This document shows positions 1-7,004 of a stretch of DNA of 8,252 bases, in pieces. The DNA is from an uncultured Clostridia bacterium (lineage in GTDB: Bacteria; Bacillota; Clostridia; UBA1381): contig CAJONM010000129.1 in the NCBI GenBank assembly GCA_905235885.1, positions 1 to 8,252 of the forward strand. Direction: 5' to 3'. Position numbers and translations under genes: made by a program. Below the pieces are notes generated by a model. That model did not search any database. It was given only the letters and a program-made list of their open reading frames with translations, and was not told the origin of the DNA. The stretch's first letter is position 1; every line of letters starts with the position of its first letter.

Positions 1-45
1 CGTTTCCGACCATAGGTCGGATATTTCGCACGGGCAATTAAATCA

Positions 46-87
46 TTTTTTACTTTATAAGAAAGCAATTTCTTATAAAGCAAAAAA
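46..87. repeat. Long AT-rich palindrome next to the terminator
   Basis: A perfect 12-bp inverted repeat (CTTTATAAGAAA at 53-64, TTTCTTATAAAG at 69-80) encloses the 4-nt loop GCAA. It extends, after one mismatch (A52/C81), into T6 at 46-51 paired with A6 at 82-87. The A6 run is shared with the adjacent hairpin, where it is read as the U-tract on the minus strand. No T-tract follows the stem on either strand, so it does not look like a normal intrinsic terminator itself. It could stabilise the 3' end of the transcript or be an intergenic repeat element. The structure is seen directly; its role is unknown. Confidence 0.6.
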
Positions 88-109
88 GGGTGTGCCGCTT
101 GGCACACCC
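82..109 (-). terminator. Rho-independent terminator of the large enzyme gene
   Basis: Read on the minus strand, a 9-bp GC-rich stem (GGGTGTGCC / GGCACACCC) with a 4-nt loop (AAGC) is followed at once by six T. It lies 15 bases beyond the stop codon of the minus-strand gene, the expected place for its intrinsic terminator. There is no matching T-tract on the plus strand, so it appears to work in one direction. Confidence 0.9.
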
Positions 110-124
110 TGTTATCTTATATGA

Positions 125-340
125 TTATTTCGCCTTGTATTCGGCGTAAGCATAGGGGATCATTTCATCAAAACCGTTCCAGATCATCGCGCATATCCTG
201 TCGCATTCCTCAAAGCCCGATATATCGGTATCAAAGCTTGAGGGGATCGTCACTTTCACCATCTTCCCCTTCTCGTCGTAGCCGGCGATTATGAGCGTGT
301 CACCGCTCTGACCGACAGCCGTCACATGAGACGCTGTCAG
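125..340 (-). other. C-terminal beta module of the large enzyme
   Basis: Residues about 2184-2254 read as strands TLIIAGYDEKGKMVKVTI and RICAMIWNGFDEMIPYA. They resemble a small C-terminal module common in clostridial secreted enzymes, in which an 'aAYDenGklv' strand is followed by 'kvFvWds...mkPl'. This is my recollection of the pattern, not a search result. It carries no sorting signal. Its job may be protein-protein or cell-surface contact, but nothing in the sequence shows this. Confidence 0.5.
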
Positions 341-3300
341 ATCTGTTATACTTCTTTCAAGCTCATCATCGGTAAAGATATATACCTCGCCTGCCTTCGC
401 GTTGGCGATCGTGTATTTACCGTCCGTAAAACTGATCGATCTTCCGCCAAGAGCCGTGATATTGCCCTTGTCATAACCGATTGTCACATCGCCGTCGATC
501 GTGGGAAGTATCTTTATCTCAGTAGCTTTCCCGTCCGTCCACTTTATGCTTACCTCCGCGCCGTTCTTTGCCTTTATTCCGCTTATCTCGCCGCTCTCCC
601 ATACGCTCGGAAGTGCCGGAAGGATGTATATATCACCCGTCTGCGACTGCATTAAAAGCTCCATAACGCCTGCCGCCGAGCCGAAGTTTCCGTCTATCTG
701 GAACGGCGCATGGGTGTCAAAGAGATTTGAGTACGTTCTCTTTGCAAGCTGATAACGGAACAGCTCAAGCGCCTTGTCCCCGTCAAGCGTCCTTGCCCAC
801 AACAGGAACTTATTTGAGCATGACCAGCCCGTTGACTCATCGCCGCGGTTTGTAAGAACTATCTTTGCGCCTTCAATATATTCGGGAGTGTCGCGGTTTA
901 TGAGCGTGCCGGGATACAAACCTACAAGGTGAGAGATATGCCTGTGTCTGCCATCCTCGGCACCGAGAGTGTTGCCGTCGGCATCCTGATTATATTTTGT
1001 CTCCTGCTTCCATTCCTTGATCTGTCCGTCCTCGCCAAGCTCAACGGGTAGCTCCATATGATCTCTGATCTCTCTCCACGCTGCGATCTTATCAGCATCA
1101 ACGCCTAACAATTCTGCCGCCGCTATGGTATAATCATACATTCCGGCAACAAGCTGCAGATCATACTTTATTCCCTCGCCTGTCGGCCCCTGCTCCGGCG
1201 AACGACCTTCCCATGTCGTATAGTAATAGCCGTCGGGATATGTTTCGTTATCTGCTGTGGTTCGCTTGAGGTTGGTATACATATACTGTGTATAGAAATT
1301 TGCCATTTTGCGCATTATCGGGTATATCTCATTTTCAAGCAGTTCTTTATCTCCCGATGTCATATACAGATCCCATAAATTATACGCAAGCCATGCGGTA
1401 TTGCCTGCCGATTGTATGCTCGTTGATCCTGTAAGATCTGTCGTTCCCATGATCGATTGCTTTGTGTGCATGATGAATACATCATCTTTATCCGCATCAC
1501 TGTCTTTGAATGTGATCGTGTTTCCGCTGACGTTGTATGATTTGGGCGTTACGCCGTAATAGTTCTTCGCGGTTATCGTTCCTGCCGGTATCTGAGAGTT
1601 GAACCAGCGTATAAGTGATTTGCCGCTATCTGACAGGTTCGCACCGCCGGCAAACCAGTAGTTCATTTCCATATTGATGTTTATGCAGTAGCATGAGCCC
1701 CATATCTCAGCCGTTGACTGACACCATTTGCCCTGTAAGTTGGCAGGCATTGTAGTCGAGCGTGAGGATGAGATCATCATATATCGAGCATAACTATAAT
1801 GAAGCTCCTCAAGATGCTTGTCAAGTGCGGCATAAGCATCCTCATCATATGTAACTGTTTCCGAGCCGCTTATGACCCTGTCATACGACTTCTGAAGCTC
1901 GTCTGTGGGCGTTTGGCAGACAGTATCGCCTGTGAGACTAAATTTCACTTTGCCAAACTGCGCGCGATAATCCGCCATATGCTCTGCTTTTAACGCTTCA
2001 TATGTCATTTTGCATGCGCCGTTCATTCGCGCTGTTGCCTTGTCTATCGCGGCTTGTACTCCCCGTATGCTCTTATACGGTATCTTGCTGTTGTCGGTCG
2101 GATCAAATTGATCCTTATCATAATCAGTTGCAGCCGCAACGATTATGGTAACGCTCGTTGCACCCGAAACGCTTACGCTGTTATATCCGTCCGTTACTTC
2201 TCCGTTATCTGCGATCACCTTAATTTTAGTGCAGTATTCAAGATCCGATTGCTGATTCCATCCGGCATTTCCACCGGACGCATACGGCTCACTGTCCTTG
2301 AGGTTTCCCACAATGGTTATCTCTCCGTCCTTTACCGTTGCATCACCCGGATGCATCAGAACGGGATCTACATCAAAGCTGAGCGCATTTGCCCGATCTG
2401 CCGTATATCTTATTACCAATACCTCTTTCGGATATGATGCAAAGTACTCCCGACTGTATTTGATGCCGTTATACTCATAATTTACATGGGCTGTTCCGTC
2501 ATCAAGATCAAGGTCACGGTAATAGTTGTTTATTGTCGCGCCCTTGGGCATATTGAAATCAACAAATATATTGCCGACGCTCATATAGCCGTTGATGCCC
2601 TCGCTCATATTTTTGTTTACATTATTTGTATTGACCTTGCTCTGTACGCCTCTATAGCCCGCCGCCCAGAAAGTCTCTTCGTTAAACTGTATCTGATCCT
2701 TGTCCGGCAGTCCGAACAGCATCCCTGCCATATAGCCGTTACCTATCGGCAGAGCCTTCTGCTCCCAGTCCGCCGCATGCATATCATAAATGCTGTTACT
2801 GTCGTTTCCGCTCTTTGCAAGATATGCACCCGTCTTATACCAAAGAACATTATTCTTAGTTTGAGCCGGGTAGTTATTGTCGTATGTATAGCTTACATTC
2901 AGATCCGCAATATCGACTGTTTTGGGATCTACACCATATGGCACGCCCTTTGGCGAAAGAATACCGGCATCCATGCCAAGACCCGATATTTTGCCCGTTA
3001 TCCAGTCGGAAACAAGAGGGATATTCTTATATGCGGTCAATGTCGTTTTATATATCGCATCCGATACTATTTCTTCACTGCTGTTTACTATATACGCCTT
3101 TACAAGTGATGCGCCGGTAAATGCTAACGGCGTTTTTATCTCCGTAACGCCCTCTGCCGCGACGTCAAGCGAAACAGATGTTGCAGCTATGGCTATTCCA
3201 TTGCCATCAAGTGCTTTTACGATCGCTTTATATCCCGATAATACCGCGTCAGTGTCTACAACTATACCGTCAATGCCCGTTGCCATGCTAAGATCTGAAG

Positions 3301-6300
3301 CGCAGTTTTTTAGGAATATGCCCTTTATGGTATACGGCGATGTCACGCTGTCATTTCGTATTGTTACGATAAATGTATCGGTAACGCCTGCCGTTACCTG
3401 ATTGCCTTCCGCCGCGAGTGTTGCTCTGACAGTTATGTTGCCTGCCGTTGTTCCTGCCGTAAGAATTCCGTTATTTATCGTGCAGCCCAAGGAGTTGCCG
3501 TCTATGCTCCAGTTTGTAGCTCTTTCTGAAAGAACCTCTCCACCGACAGTGGGTATCGCTTTAAATTCTGATGTTTCACCCTTATTTACCATTTCATCAC
3601 CCACTATCTTAACTCCTGTCGCGTCTGTTACTTCCTTCAGTATAAGAGTAATGCTCTTTGATATACCGTTTGCTGTCGCTGTTACGGTAACAGTTCCGGG
3701 CGATGCAAGATCTGTTATTCTAAAGAGTCCGCTATCGTCTATCGATACGCCTTCGTATCCGTTTACGGACCACGATACATCGCCTGATCCGATGCTGCCG
3801 TAGAATACAGCATCTGCTCCGTCCATAAGCGTTGTTATGCTGTTATATACATTCGCGGTATACTGTACTGTCTGTCCGTTCAATATATATTTCTCATCAG
3901 CCGTTGCAGATAAAGTAAGCATATCGGCACTATCGATGATCTCTATTTTTGAGATCGCTATCGCGCTCCAGCGGCCGAGTAATAAATTAAGCTCTGATAC
4001 CTTTTCAGATACCTTGACCGTTGTTGTATACCATGTATCAAATTCACAGTTTGCTTTGAGATCTACCGTTTCGCTGCCTATTGTCAATGCCAGATCATTA
4101 TTGACCTCATTCCTGAACGCGCTGCCGTTATTAGTCGCCTTTGGTTTTGCGTATGTTATCCTCATATATTTGCCTGCCGCGACCGCTGACGGGAGCGTCA
4201 GCTCCGATGTGACATTGCCGTTTCCGCCCGAGCCAACAAACAGGTAATAGCCGTTATCGGGAAGTCCTGCACTATACGGATAATAGCCGGAATTTACCGC
4301 GGTCTGATTCCTTATTACAACATTGTTATAGTTCGATCCGTCTGTCGATATTGAAAAGCCGGTGCTGCCTATAGCTGTCTTTGACATTGAGCCGGTAACA
4401 AATGATTTTATTTCATTATATGAGCTGCCGAATGTATATACGGCATCATCGCCCGACGGTGTTGCCGTCGGCTCCGCTGTCGGTGCGACTGTCGGCGTTT
4501 CCGGTTCATCGGGCGCATCCGCTGATACTTTTATCGATGACACAGCCAATGCGCTCCATTTTCCAAGTGTTATGTCTATCTGCGAAACAGCTTCGACAGC
4601 CTTGATCGTTGATGTATACCATTTGTCGTAATCACAAGTCGCCTGTACATCAATGCTCTCACTACCCATACGCATAGTATTCGCATTTCCGGCACTGCGG
4701 TTCGTGCTGTCATTGTTGGTCGCGTATGGCTTTGCGTATGTTATAGTGATGTACTCCCCCGCCAAAGCCTGCTCCGGCAGCTTTATGGTCGCGGTAACAT
4801 TGCTGTTTCCGCCCGATCCGAAAAACAGGAAATAGCCGTTGTCGGGCAGCCCTGCACCGTACGGATAATATCCCGTTCCGCCCTTTGTGGCAACACTCAT
4901 TACCGCTACATTATTATAATTTGAGCTTGATGTAGATACCTTAAAGCCCGTATCGCCGATGTCGGTCTCCGGAAGCGAGCTTGTGTTAAATGCCTTTATT
5001 TCGTTGAACTCATTTCCAAACATATTTTCAGGCTGTTCGGGATCGTCTATTACGCCGTTATTGTCGGCAATAACATTAAAGAACGCAAGGACGCTCGCAT
5101 TTGTCGTACTGTCAATAAGCGTTGGGGTGAAGCGTTTGCCATACATACAATCCACCGCCACGGGAGCTTCAAGTTCCTCCGATGTGGTGATGATGACCGT
5201 TGTGTCGTCTTTTATCTCTGCATTTGCTACAGTCAGCGCTGTTCCCATGGCTGCGCTGTTTGAAGCTGTTATTGTCTCGCTTGCACCGTTACGAACGGTA
5301 AACTCCTTTTTGAGATCGCCAAGCTGTATTTCATATCCGCCGCCGGATACATTTGTTATGCCTATCCTCTTTGTACCGGTCGCGATCTTCAAACCTTCGG
5401 TATTTTTAAATGTGAGCGTCAGCTCATTCTTGCCCGTTACCTTAACGGTATCTATCGTCGGCTGTCCGTAGCTTACATCGGTATGTCCATAAACGACATT
5501 CTCCGCCACCTCCGCCCAGCGCGCGCCGATCTTACGGTTCTCGCTTGCACTGTTGTGAATAGTATCGCCAAGCTCAAGATCGCTTGTACAGATAACATAC
5601 ACATTATCATATAACTCGGGATTACGGCGCTGAACATCCTTTACGAACGACCATGCGTCATAATAGCCAAGCGATAATGTGCTATCCTGATTTGCGTCAT
5701 TTATCTGAGTTGTGATTATAGGCGTATCCTCATCGAAAAAGCTCCTCATTTCGTTAAACAGCTTCTTTTGCAAGTCGGCGTAGCCATACGCGTAGCTTTC
5801 GTTTATGGCGTCATTACATCCCTGATACCACAGTATACCCTTGATCGCGTGCGACGGCATTTTGTCAAAACATGATTTCAGCGCCTTTATAAGATAGCCG
5901 CTGTTGGGATCGCTGTCGCGCACGCCGCTTATCCACTGATATATGTTAGTTCCGCCTACAGATGATTGAACTATACCTACCGGTACATTTTCATTTTCCG
6001 CGATCTCTCTTGCAAACGATGTTACAGGTGATGTCCTTACCCCACTCTTGAAAAATCTTCCCTCGCCTGCGGGATGCGACATTTTGTGCCATGTAACATC
6101 CTCGGCATAGATTATGTGCATATTATCGTTTATGGGATCGCTTGTATCGGGGACATAGCCGTCCGTTATCGCGCCCTTATCGGTCATATTAGACTGTCCT
6201 GCCGCTACCCATACATCGCCTACCGCCACATTTTCATACGAGGCTATGATAATGTCACCTGATTGTACCGTTATTGTATATGTGCCTACCGATAATTCCT

Positions 6301-6889
6301 TTGTGTATGTAAATGCCTTGTTTTCGATAGTTACATTTTCATCGTCTCCGTTAATACTAACGCTGACAGATACATCATTCGTTTCGGTAACGCCCTTTAT
6401 CATGATTGTTGCCTTGTCGTTGGCATCCCGTTGGTAGACCTGCCAAGGCATGGGCGCGTATGTTATCATAACGCCGTCTGTGAAGACCTGTTCAGTTCCG
6501 AGCGATGCTATAACGCCGCTGCTGTCGGTGATCTCCAGCATTTCGCAGTTTCTTACATGCTTGAACTCGATCGTTCCGTTAGCGTCAGCCGTTACAGCTT
6601 CAGATCCGAGTACGGTCCCATCCTTTAGCTTTTGGATTGCTGTATAGCTTTTTGATGCCGTAAGCCCCTTTGCGCGGAATACGGGTTGATTTATTCTCAT
6701 GCCCTGATAAACATTCGGGATCTCCGTTATAGTCTGTTCATCTGTATCATTCGAATAGCAGGTCTGCGATCCGACTATGTTCTGATGCGTAAATGTAACA
6801 TCCCCCTCTGCCCTTGCACTGAGCGTAAACTCTGTCAATAATGAGCATATCATCGAAAAGCTCAATGCGCATGAAACAAACTTTTTCAT
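125..6889 (-). CDS. Secreted multidomain SGNH acetylesterase / GH95 alpha-L-fucosidase fusion
   Basis: This 2254-residue exported enzyme is predicted to remove O-acetyl groups and terminal alpha-L-fucose (or alpha-L-galactose) from a complex glycan outside the cell. Order, numbered from the chosen start: signal peptide 1-27; N-terminal beta region 28-220; SGNH esterase 221-467 (Ser233, Asp442, His445); beta-sandwich to about 610; module R1 623-790; Pro/Thr linker 794-815; module R2 817-986; two Ig-like domains 990-1179; small module 1187-1282; GH95 1342-2182; C-terminal module 2184-2254. I chose ATG 6889 over the in-frame ATG at 6913 because AGGAGG sits 8 nt before it and because the protein then begins MKKF with a clean signal peptide. 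The other ATG lies upstream of that AGGAGG. No sortase motif, dockerin or S-layer homology domain is visible. The gene is divergent from an AraC-type regulator and ends at a strong terminator. Family assignments are firm; the substrate is inferred. Confidence 0.93.
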   Translation of the reverse strand: MKKFVSCALSFSMICSLLTEFTLSARAEGDVTFTHQNIVGSQTCYSNDTDEQTITEIPNVYQGMRINQPVFRAKGLTASKSYTAIQKLKDGTVLGSEAVTADANGTIEFKHVRNCEMLEITDSSGVIASLGTEQVFTDGVMITYAPMPWQVYQRDANDKATIMIKGVTETNDVSVSVSINGDDENVTIENKAFTYTKELSVGTYTITVQSGDIIIASYENVAVGDVWVAAGQSNMTDKGAITDGYVPDTSDPINDNMHIIYAEDVTWHKMSHPAGEGRFFKSGVRTSPVTSFAREIAENENVPVGIVQSSVGGTNIYQWISGVRDSDPNSGYLIKALKSCFDKMPSHAIKGILWYQGCNDAINESYAYGYADLQKKLFNEMRSFFDEDTPIITTQINDANQDSTLSLGYYDAWSFVKDVQRRNPELYDNVYVICTSDLELGDTIHNSASENRKIGARWAEVAENVVYGHTDVSYGQPTIDTVKVTGKNELTLTFKNTEGLKIATGTKRIGITNVSGGGYEIQLGDLKKEFTVRNGASETITASNSAAMGTALTVANAEIKDDTTVIITTSEELEAPVAVDCMYGKRFTPTLIDSTTNASVLAFFNVIADNNGVIDDPEQPENMFGNEFNEIKAFNTSSLPETDIGDTGFKVSTSSSNYNNVAVMSVATKGGTGYYPYGAGLPDNGYFLFFGSGGNSNVTATIKLPEQALAGEYITITYAKPYATNNDSTNRSAGNANTMRMGSESIDVQATCDYDKWYTSTIKAVEAVSQIDITLGKWSALAVSSIKVSADAPDEPETPTVAPTAEPTATPSGDDAVYTFGSSYNEIKSFVTGSMSKTAIGSTGFSISTDGSNYNNVVIRNQTAVNSGYYPYSAGLPDNGYYLFVGSGGNGNVTSELTLPSAVAAGKYMRITYAKPKATNNGSAFRNEVNNDLALTIGSETVDLKANCEFDTWYTTTVKVSEKVSELNLLLGRWSAIAISKIEIIDSADMLTLSATADEKYILNGQTVQYTANVYNSITTLMDGADAVFYGSIGSGDVSWSVNGYEGVSIDDSGLFRITDLASPGTVTVTATANGISKSITLILKEVTDATGVKIVGDEMVNKGETSEFKAIPTVGGEVLSERATNWSIDGNSLGCTINNGILTAGTTAGNITVRATLAAEGNQVTAGVTDTFIVTIRNDSVTSPYTIKGIFLKNCASDLSMATGIDGIVVDTDAVLSGYKAIVKALDGNGIAIAATSVSLDVAAEGVTEIKTPLAFTGASLVKAYIVNSSEEIVSDAIYKTTLTAYKNIPLVSDWITGKISGLGMDAGILSPKGVPYGVDPKTVDIADLNVSYTYDNNYPAQTKNNVLWYKTGAYLAKSGNDSNSIYDMHAADWEQKALPIGNGYMAGMLFGLPDKDQIQFNEETFWAAGYRGVQSKVNTNNVNKNMSEGINGYMSVGNIFVDFNMPKGATINNYYRDLDLDDGTAHVNYEYNGIKYSREYFASYPKEVLVIRYTADRANALSFDVDPVLMHPGDATVKDGEITIVGNLKDSEPYASGGNAGWNQQSDLEYCTKIKVIADNGEVTDGYNSVSVSGATSVTIIVAAATDYDKDQFDPTDNSKIPYKSIRGVQAAIDKATARMNGACKMTYEALKAEHMADYRAQFGKVKFSLTGDTVCQTPTDELQKSYDRVISGSETVTYDEDAYAALDKHLEELHYSYARYMMISSSRSTTMPANLQGKWCQSTAEIWGSCYCININMEMNYWFAGGANLSDSGKSLIRWFNSQIPAGTITAKNYYGVTPKSYNVSGNTITFKDSDADKDDVFIMHTKQSIMGTTDLTGSTSIQSAGNTAWLAYNLWDLYMTSGDKELLENEIYPIMRKMANFYTQYMYTNLKRTTADNETYPDGYYYTTWEGRSPEQGPTGEGIKYDLQLVAGMYDYTIAAAELLGVDADKIAAWREIRDHMELPVELGEDGQIKEWKQETKYNQDADGNTLGAEDGRHRHISHLVGLYPGTLINRDTPEYIEGAKIVLTNRGDESTGWSCSNKFLLWARTLDGDKALELFRYQLAKRTYSNLFDTHAPFQIDGNFGSAAGVMELLMQSQTGDIYILPALPSVWESGEISGIKAKNGAEVSIKWTDGKATEIKILPTIDGDVTIGYDKGNITALGGRSISFTDGKYTIANAKAGEVYIFTDDELERSITDLTASHVTAVGQSGDTLIIAGYDEKGKMVKVTIPSSFDTDISGFEECDRICAMIWNGFDEMIPYAYAEYKAK
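344..2866 (-). other. GH95 glycosidase domain (1,2-alpha-L-fucosidase type)
   Basis: GH95 enzymes are inverting glycosidases acting on terminal alpha-1,2-L-fucose, some on alpha-L-galactose. Residues about 1342-1600 are the N-terminal beta-sandwich with the signature ALPIGNG...QFNEETFW. The (alpha/alpha)6 barrel has NLQGKW, ININMEMNYW (Asn1737 and Asn1739), SPEQGP (Glu1899, equivalent to the general acid), HRHISHLVGLYPG (His1984) and HAPFQIDGNFG (Asp2066, equivalent to the water-activating acid). All key residues known for Bifidobacterium AfcA are kept, and SPEQGP and DGQIKEW are AfcA-like. The residue two before Asn1737 is Cys1735, where fucosidases usually have His. The beta-domain after the barrel ends near residue 2182. 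Full length for the family. Confidence 0.92.
3044..3331 (-). other. Small beta module between the Ig-like domains and GH95
   Basis: Residues about 1187-1282 include the strands YKAIVKALDGNG and ASLVKAYIVNSSEEIV. The layout, a sugar-protein-like 'A-x-D-x-x-G' strand followed about 40 residues later by a 'lvKayiv' strand, resembles the module at the C-terminus of this protein and the gene remnant at the right end of the window. The relationship is judged by eye and is weak. No function can be given. Confidence 0.4.
3353..3922 (-). other. Two bacterial Ig-like (Big-type) domains
   Basis: Residues about 990-1087 and 1089-1179 each have the Big_2-like pattern: an opening strand with a polar turn (ILNGQTVQYTA; VNKGETSEFKA), a central Trp strand (VSWSVNG; TNWSIDG), then a short strand reading 'xGLF' or 'NGIL' and a closing G-x-(I/V)-T-V-x-A-T strand. 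They most likely act as spacers holding the esterase half and the GH95 half apart on the cell surface. The boundaries are approximate. Confidence 0.72.
3932..4441 (-). repeat. Duplicated extracellular module, copy R2 (candidate carbohydrate-binding)
   Basis: Residues about 817-986 are the second copy, roughly half identical to R1 by eye across its whole length. The block GYYPYSAGLPDNGYYLF and the motifs SNYNNV, ITYAKP, ATNN and LGRWSA are the best kept. At the DNA level the copies differ mainly by scattered changes, including many at third positions, so this is an old in-frame duplication rather than a recent one. It runs directly into the Ig-like domains. Confidence 0.75.
4445..4510 (-). other. 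Pro/Thr-rich interdomain linker
   Basis: Residues about 794-815 are low-complexity Pro, Thr, Ala and Glu (for example PTVAPTAEPTATPSG), joining module R1 to module R2. Such flexible linkers are typical of secreted clostridial glycan-degrading enzymes. Confidence 0.9.
4520..5023 (-). repeat. Duplicated extracellular module, copy R1 (candidate carbohydrate-binding)
   Basis: Residues about 623-790 form the first of two homologous modules. Conserved landmarks shared with R2 are FG...NEIK, IG.TGF, SNYNNV, GYYPY.AGLPDNGY, GSGGN.NVT, ITYAKP.ATNN, a C.-.D.WYT stretch and a closing LG.WSA.A.S.I strand. Many aromatic residues, Gly-rich turns and a closing beta-strand that leads into a linker resemble a beta-sandwich carbohydrate-binding module of the CBM6/35 style. 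I do not recognise a named family. Position between catalytic domains suggests substrate binding or spacing; that is inference. Confidence 0.75.
5489..6229 (-). other. SGNH-hydrolase domain, sialate-O-acetylesterase type (SASA/DUF303)
   Basis: This domain should hydrolyse O-acetyl esters on sugars. Block I is VAAGQSNM with nucleophile Ser233 (codon 6191-6193). Block II is SVGGTN at residues 310-315. Block III is WYQGCND, giving Gly357 and Asn359. Block V is D-T-I-H with Asp442 and His445 (His codon 5555-5557). The preceding QVYQRD segment and the beta-sandwich to about residue 610 match the usual flanks of sialate-O-acetylesterase-like proteins. Many relatives have QGE in block III where this protein has QGC. 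The family includes sialate esterases and plant-glycan acetylesterases, including a xyloglucan acetylesterase family found beside GH95 in some bacteria. The sequence does not decide between these substrates. Confidence 0.87.
6809..6889 (-). other. Sec signal peptide of the large enzyme
   Basis: Residues 1-27 have the classical plan: a basic start (MKKF), a hydrophobic core of about 15 residues, then the signal peptidase I site Ala-Arg-Ala before Glu28. There is no lipobox Cys, so the protein should be released or held at the surface by other means. Confidence 0.88.
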
Positions 6890-6897
6890 TGCAAATT

Positions 6898-6903
6898 CCT
6901 CCT
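6898..6903 (-). promoter_or_regulatory. Ribosome binding site fixing the start of the large enzyme
   Basis: A perfect AGGAGG on the minus strand lies 8 nt before ATG 6889. Because it lies downstream of the in-frame ATG at 6913, it decides in favour of the shorter protein. Confidence 0.9.
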
Positions 6904-6923
6904 CGTATAACATTGATGAGATT

Positions 6924-6952
6924 ATTATATCGTATATTCGGCATAATGTATA
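6924..6952 (-). promoter_or_regulatory. Candidate promoter of the large enzyme gene
   Basis: On the minus strand a perfect -10 box TATAAT (6924-6929) is preceded, after a 17-bp spacer, by TATACA (6947-6952), a 4-of-6 match to TTGACA. A consensus -10 with a poor -35 fits a promoter that needs an activator. The transcript start would be near 6917, giving a leader of about 28 nt containing the AGGAGG. Confidence 0.6.
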
Positions 6953-6953
6953 T

Positions 6954-7004
6954 GTTATTTTTCTTTTAAAGCTTGTACTTTTTCTCTTTGCTGTTGATTT
7001 TTCT
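6954..7004. promoter_or_regulatory. Three phased TTTTTCT direct repeats, candidate AraC-type operator
   Basis: TTTTTCT occurs at 6958-6964, 6979-6985 and 6998-7004, with starts 21 and 19 bp apart, about two helical turns. The first and third are extended to GTTATTTTTCT and GTTGATTTTTCT. The first lies just upstream of the -35 of the enzyme gene and the third overlaps the -35 of the regulator gene. AraC-family proteins often bind direct half-sites about 21 bp apart. T-rich composition could produce such repeats by chance, so this is a hypothesis. Confidence 0.4.

Noticed and set aside
6..20. A short hairpin, CCGACC-ATA-GGTCGG, at the left edge.
   Set aside because: A 6-bp stem with a 3-nt loop and no T-tract is too weak to call a terminator or regulatory site without more flanking sequence.
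2486..3109. A plus-strand open frame of 207 codons inside the large enzyme gene, and many shorter ones along it.
   Set aside because: They are antisense to a well-supported coding frame, show no family motifs, and reflect third-position bias of the minus-strand gene.
6890..6913. The in-frame ATG at 6913 as the start of the large enzyme.
   Set aside because: The AGGAGG lies downstream of it, and it would add eight acidic residues before an otherwise normal signal peptide; ATG 6889 fits better.
6747..6944. A 65-codon minus-strand frame across the start of the enzyme gene and the promoter.
   Set aside because: It overlaps the promoter and signal peptide coding in another frame and has no suitable ribosome binding site or protein character.
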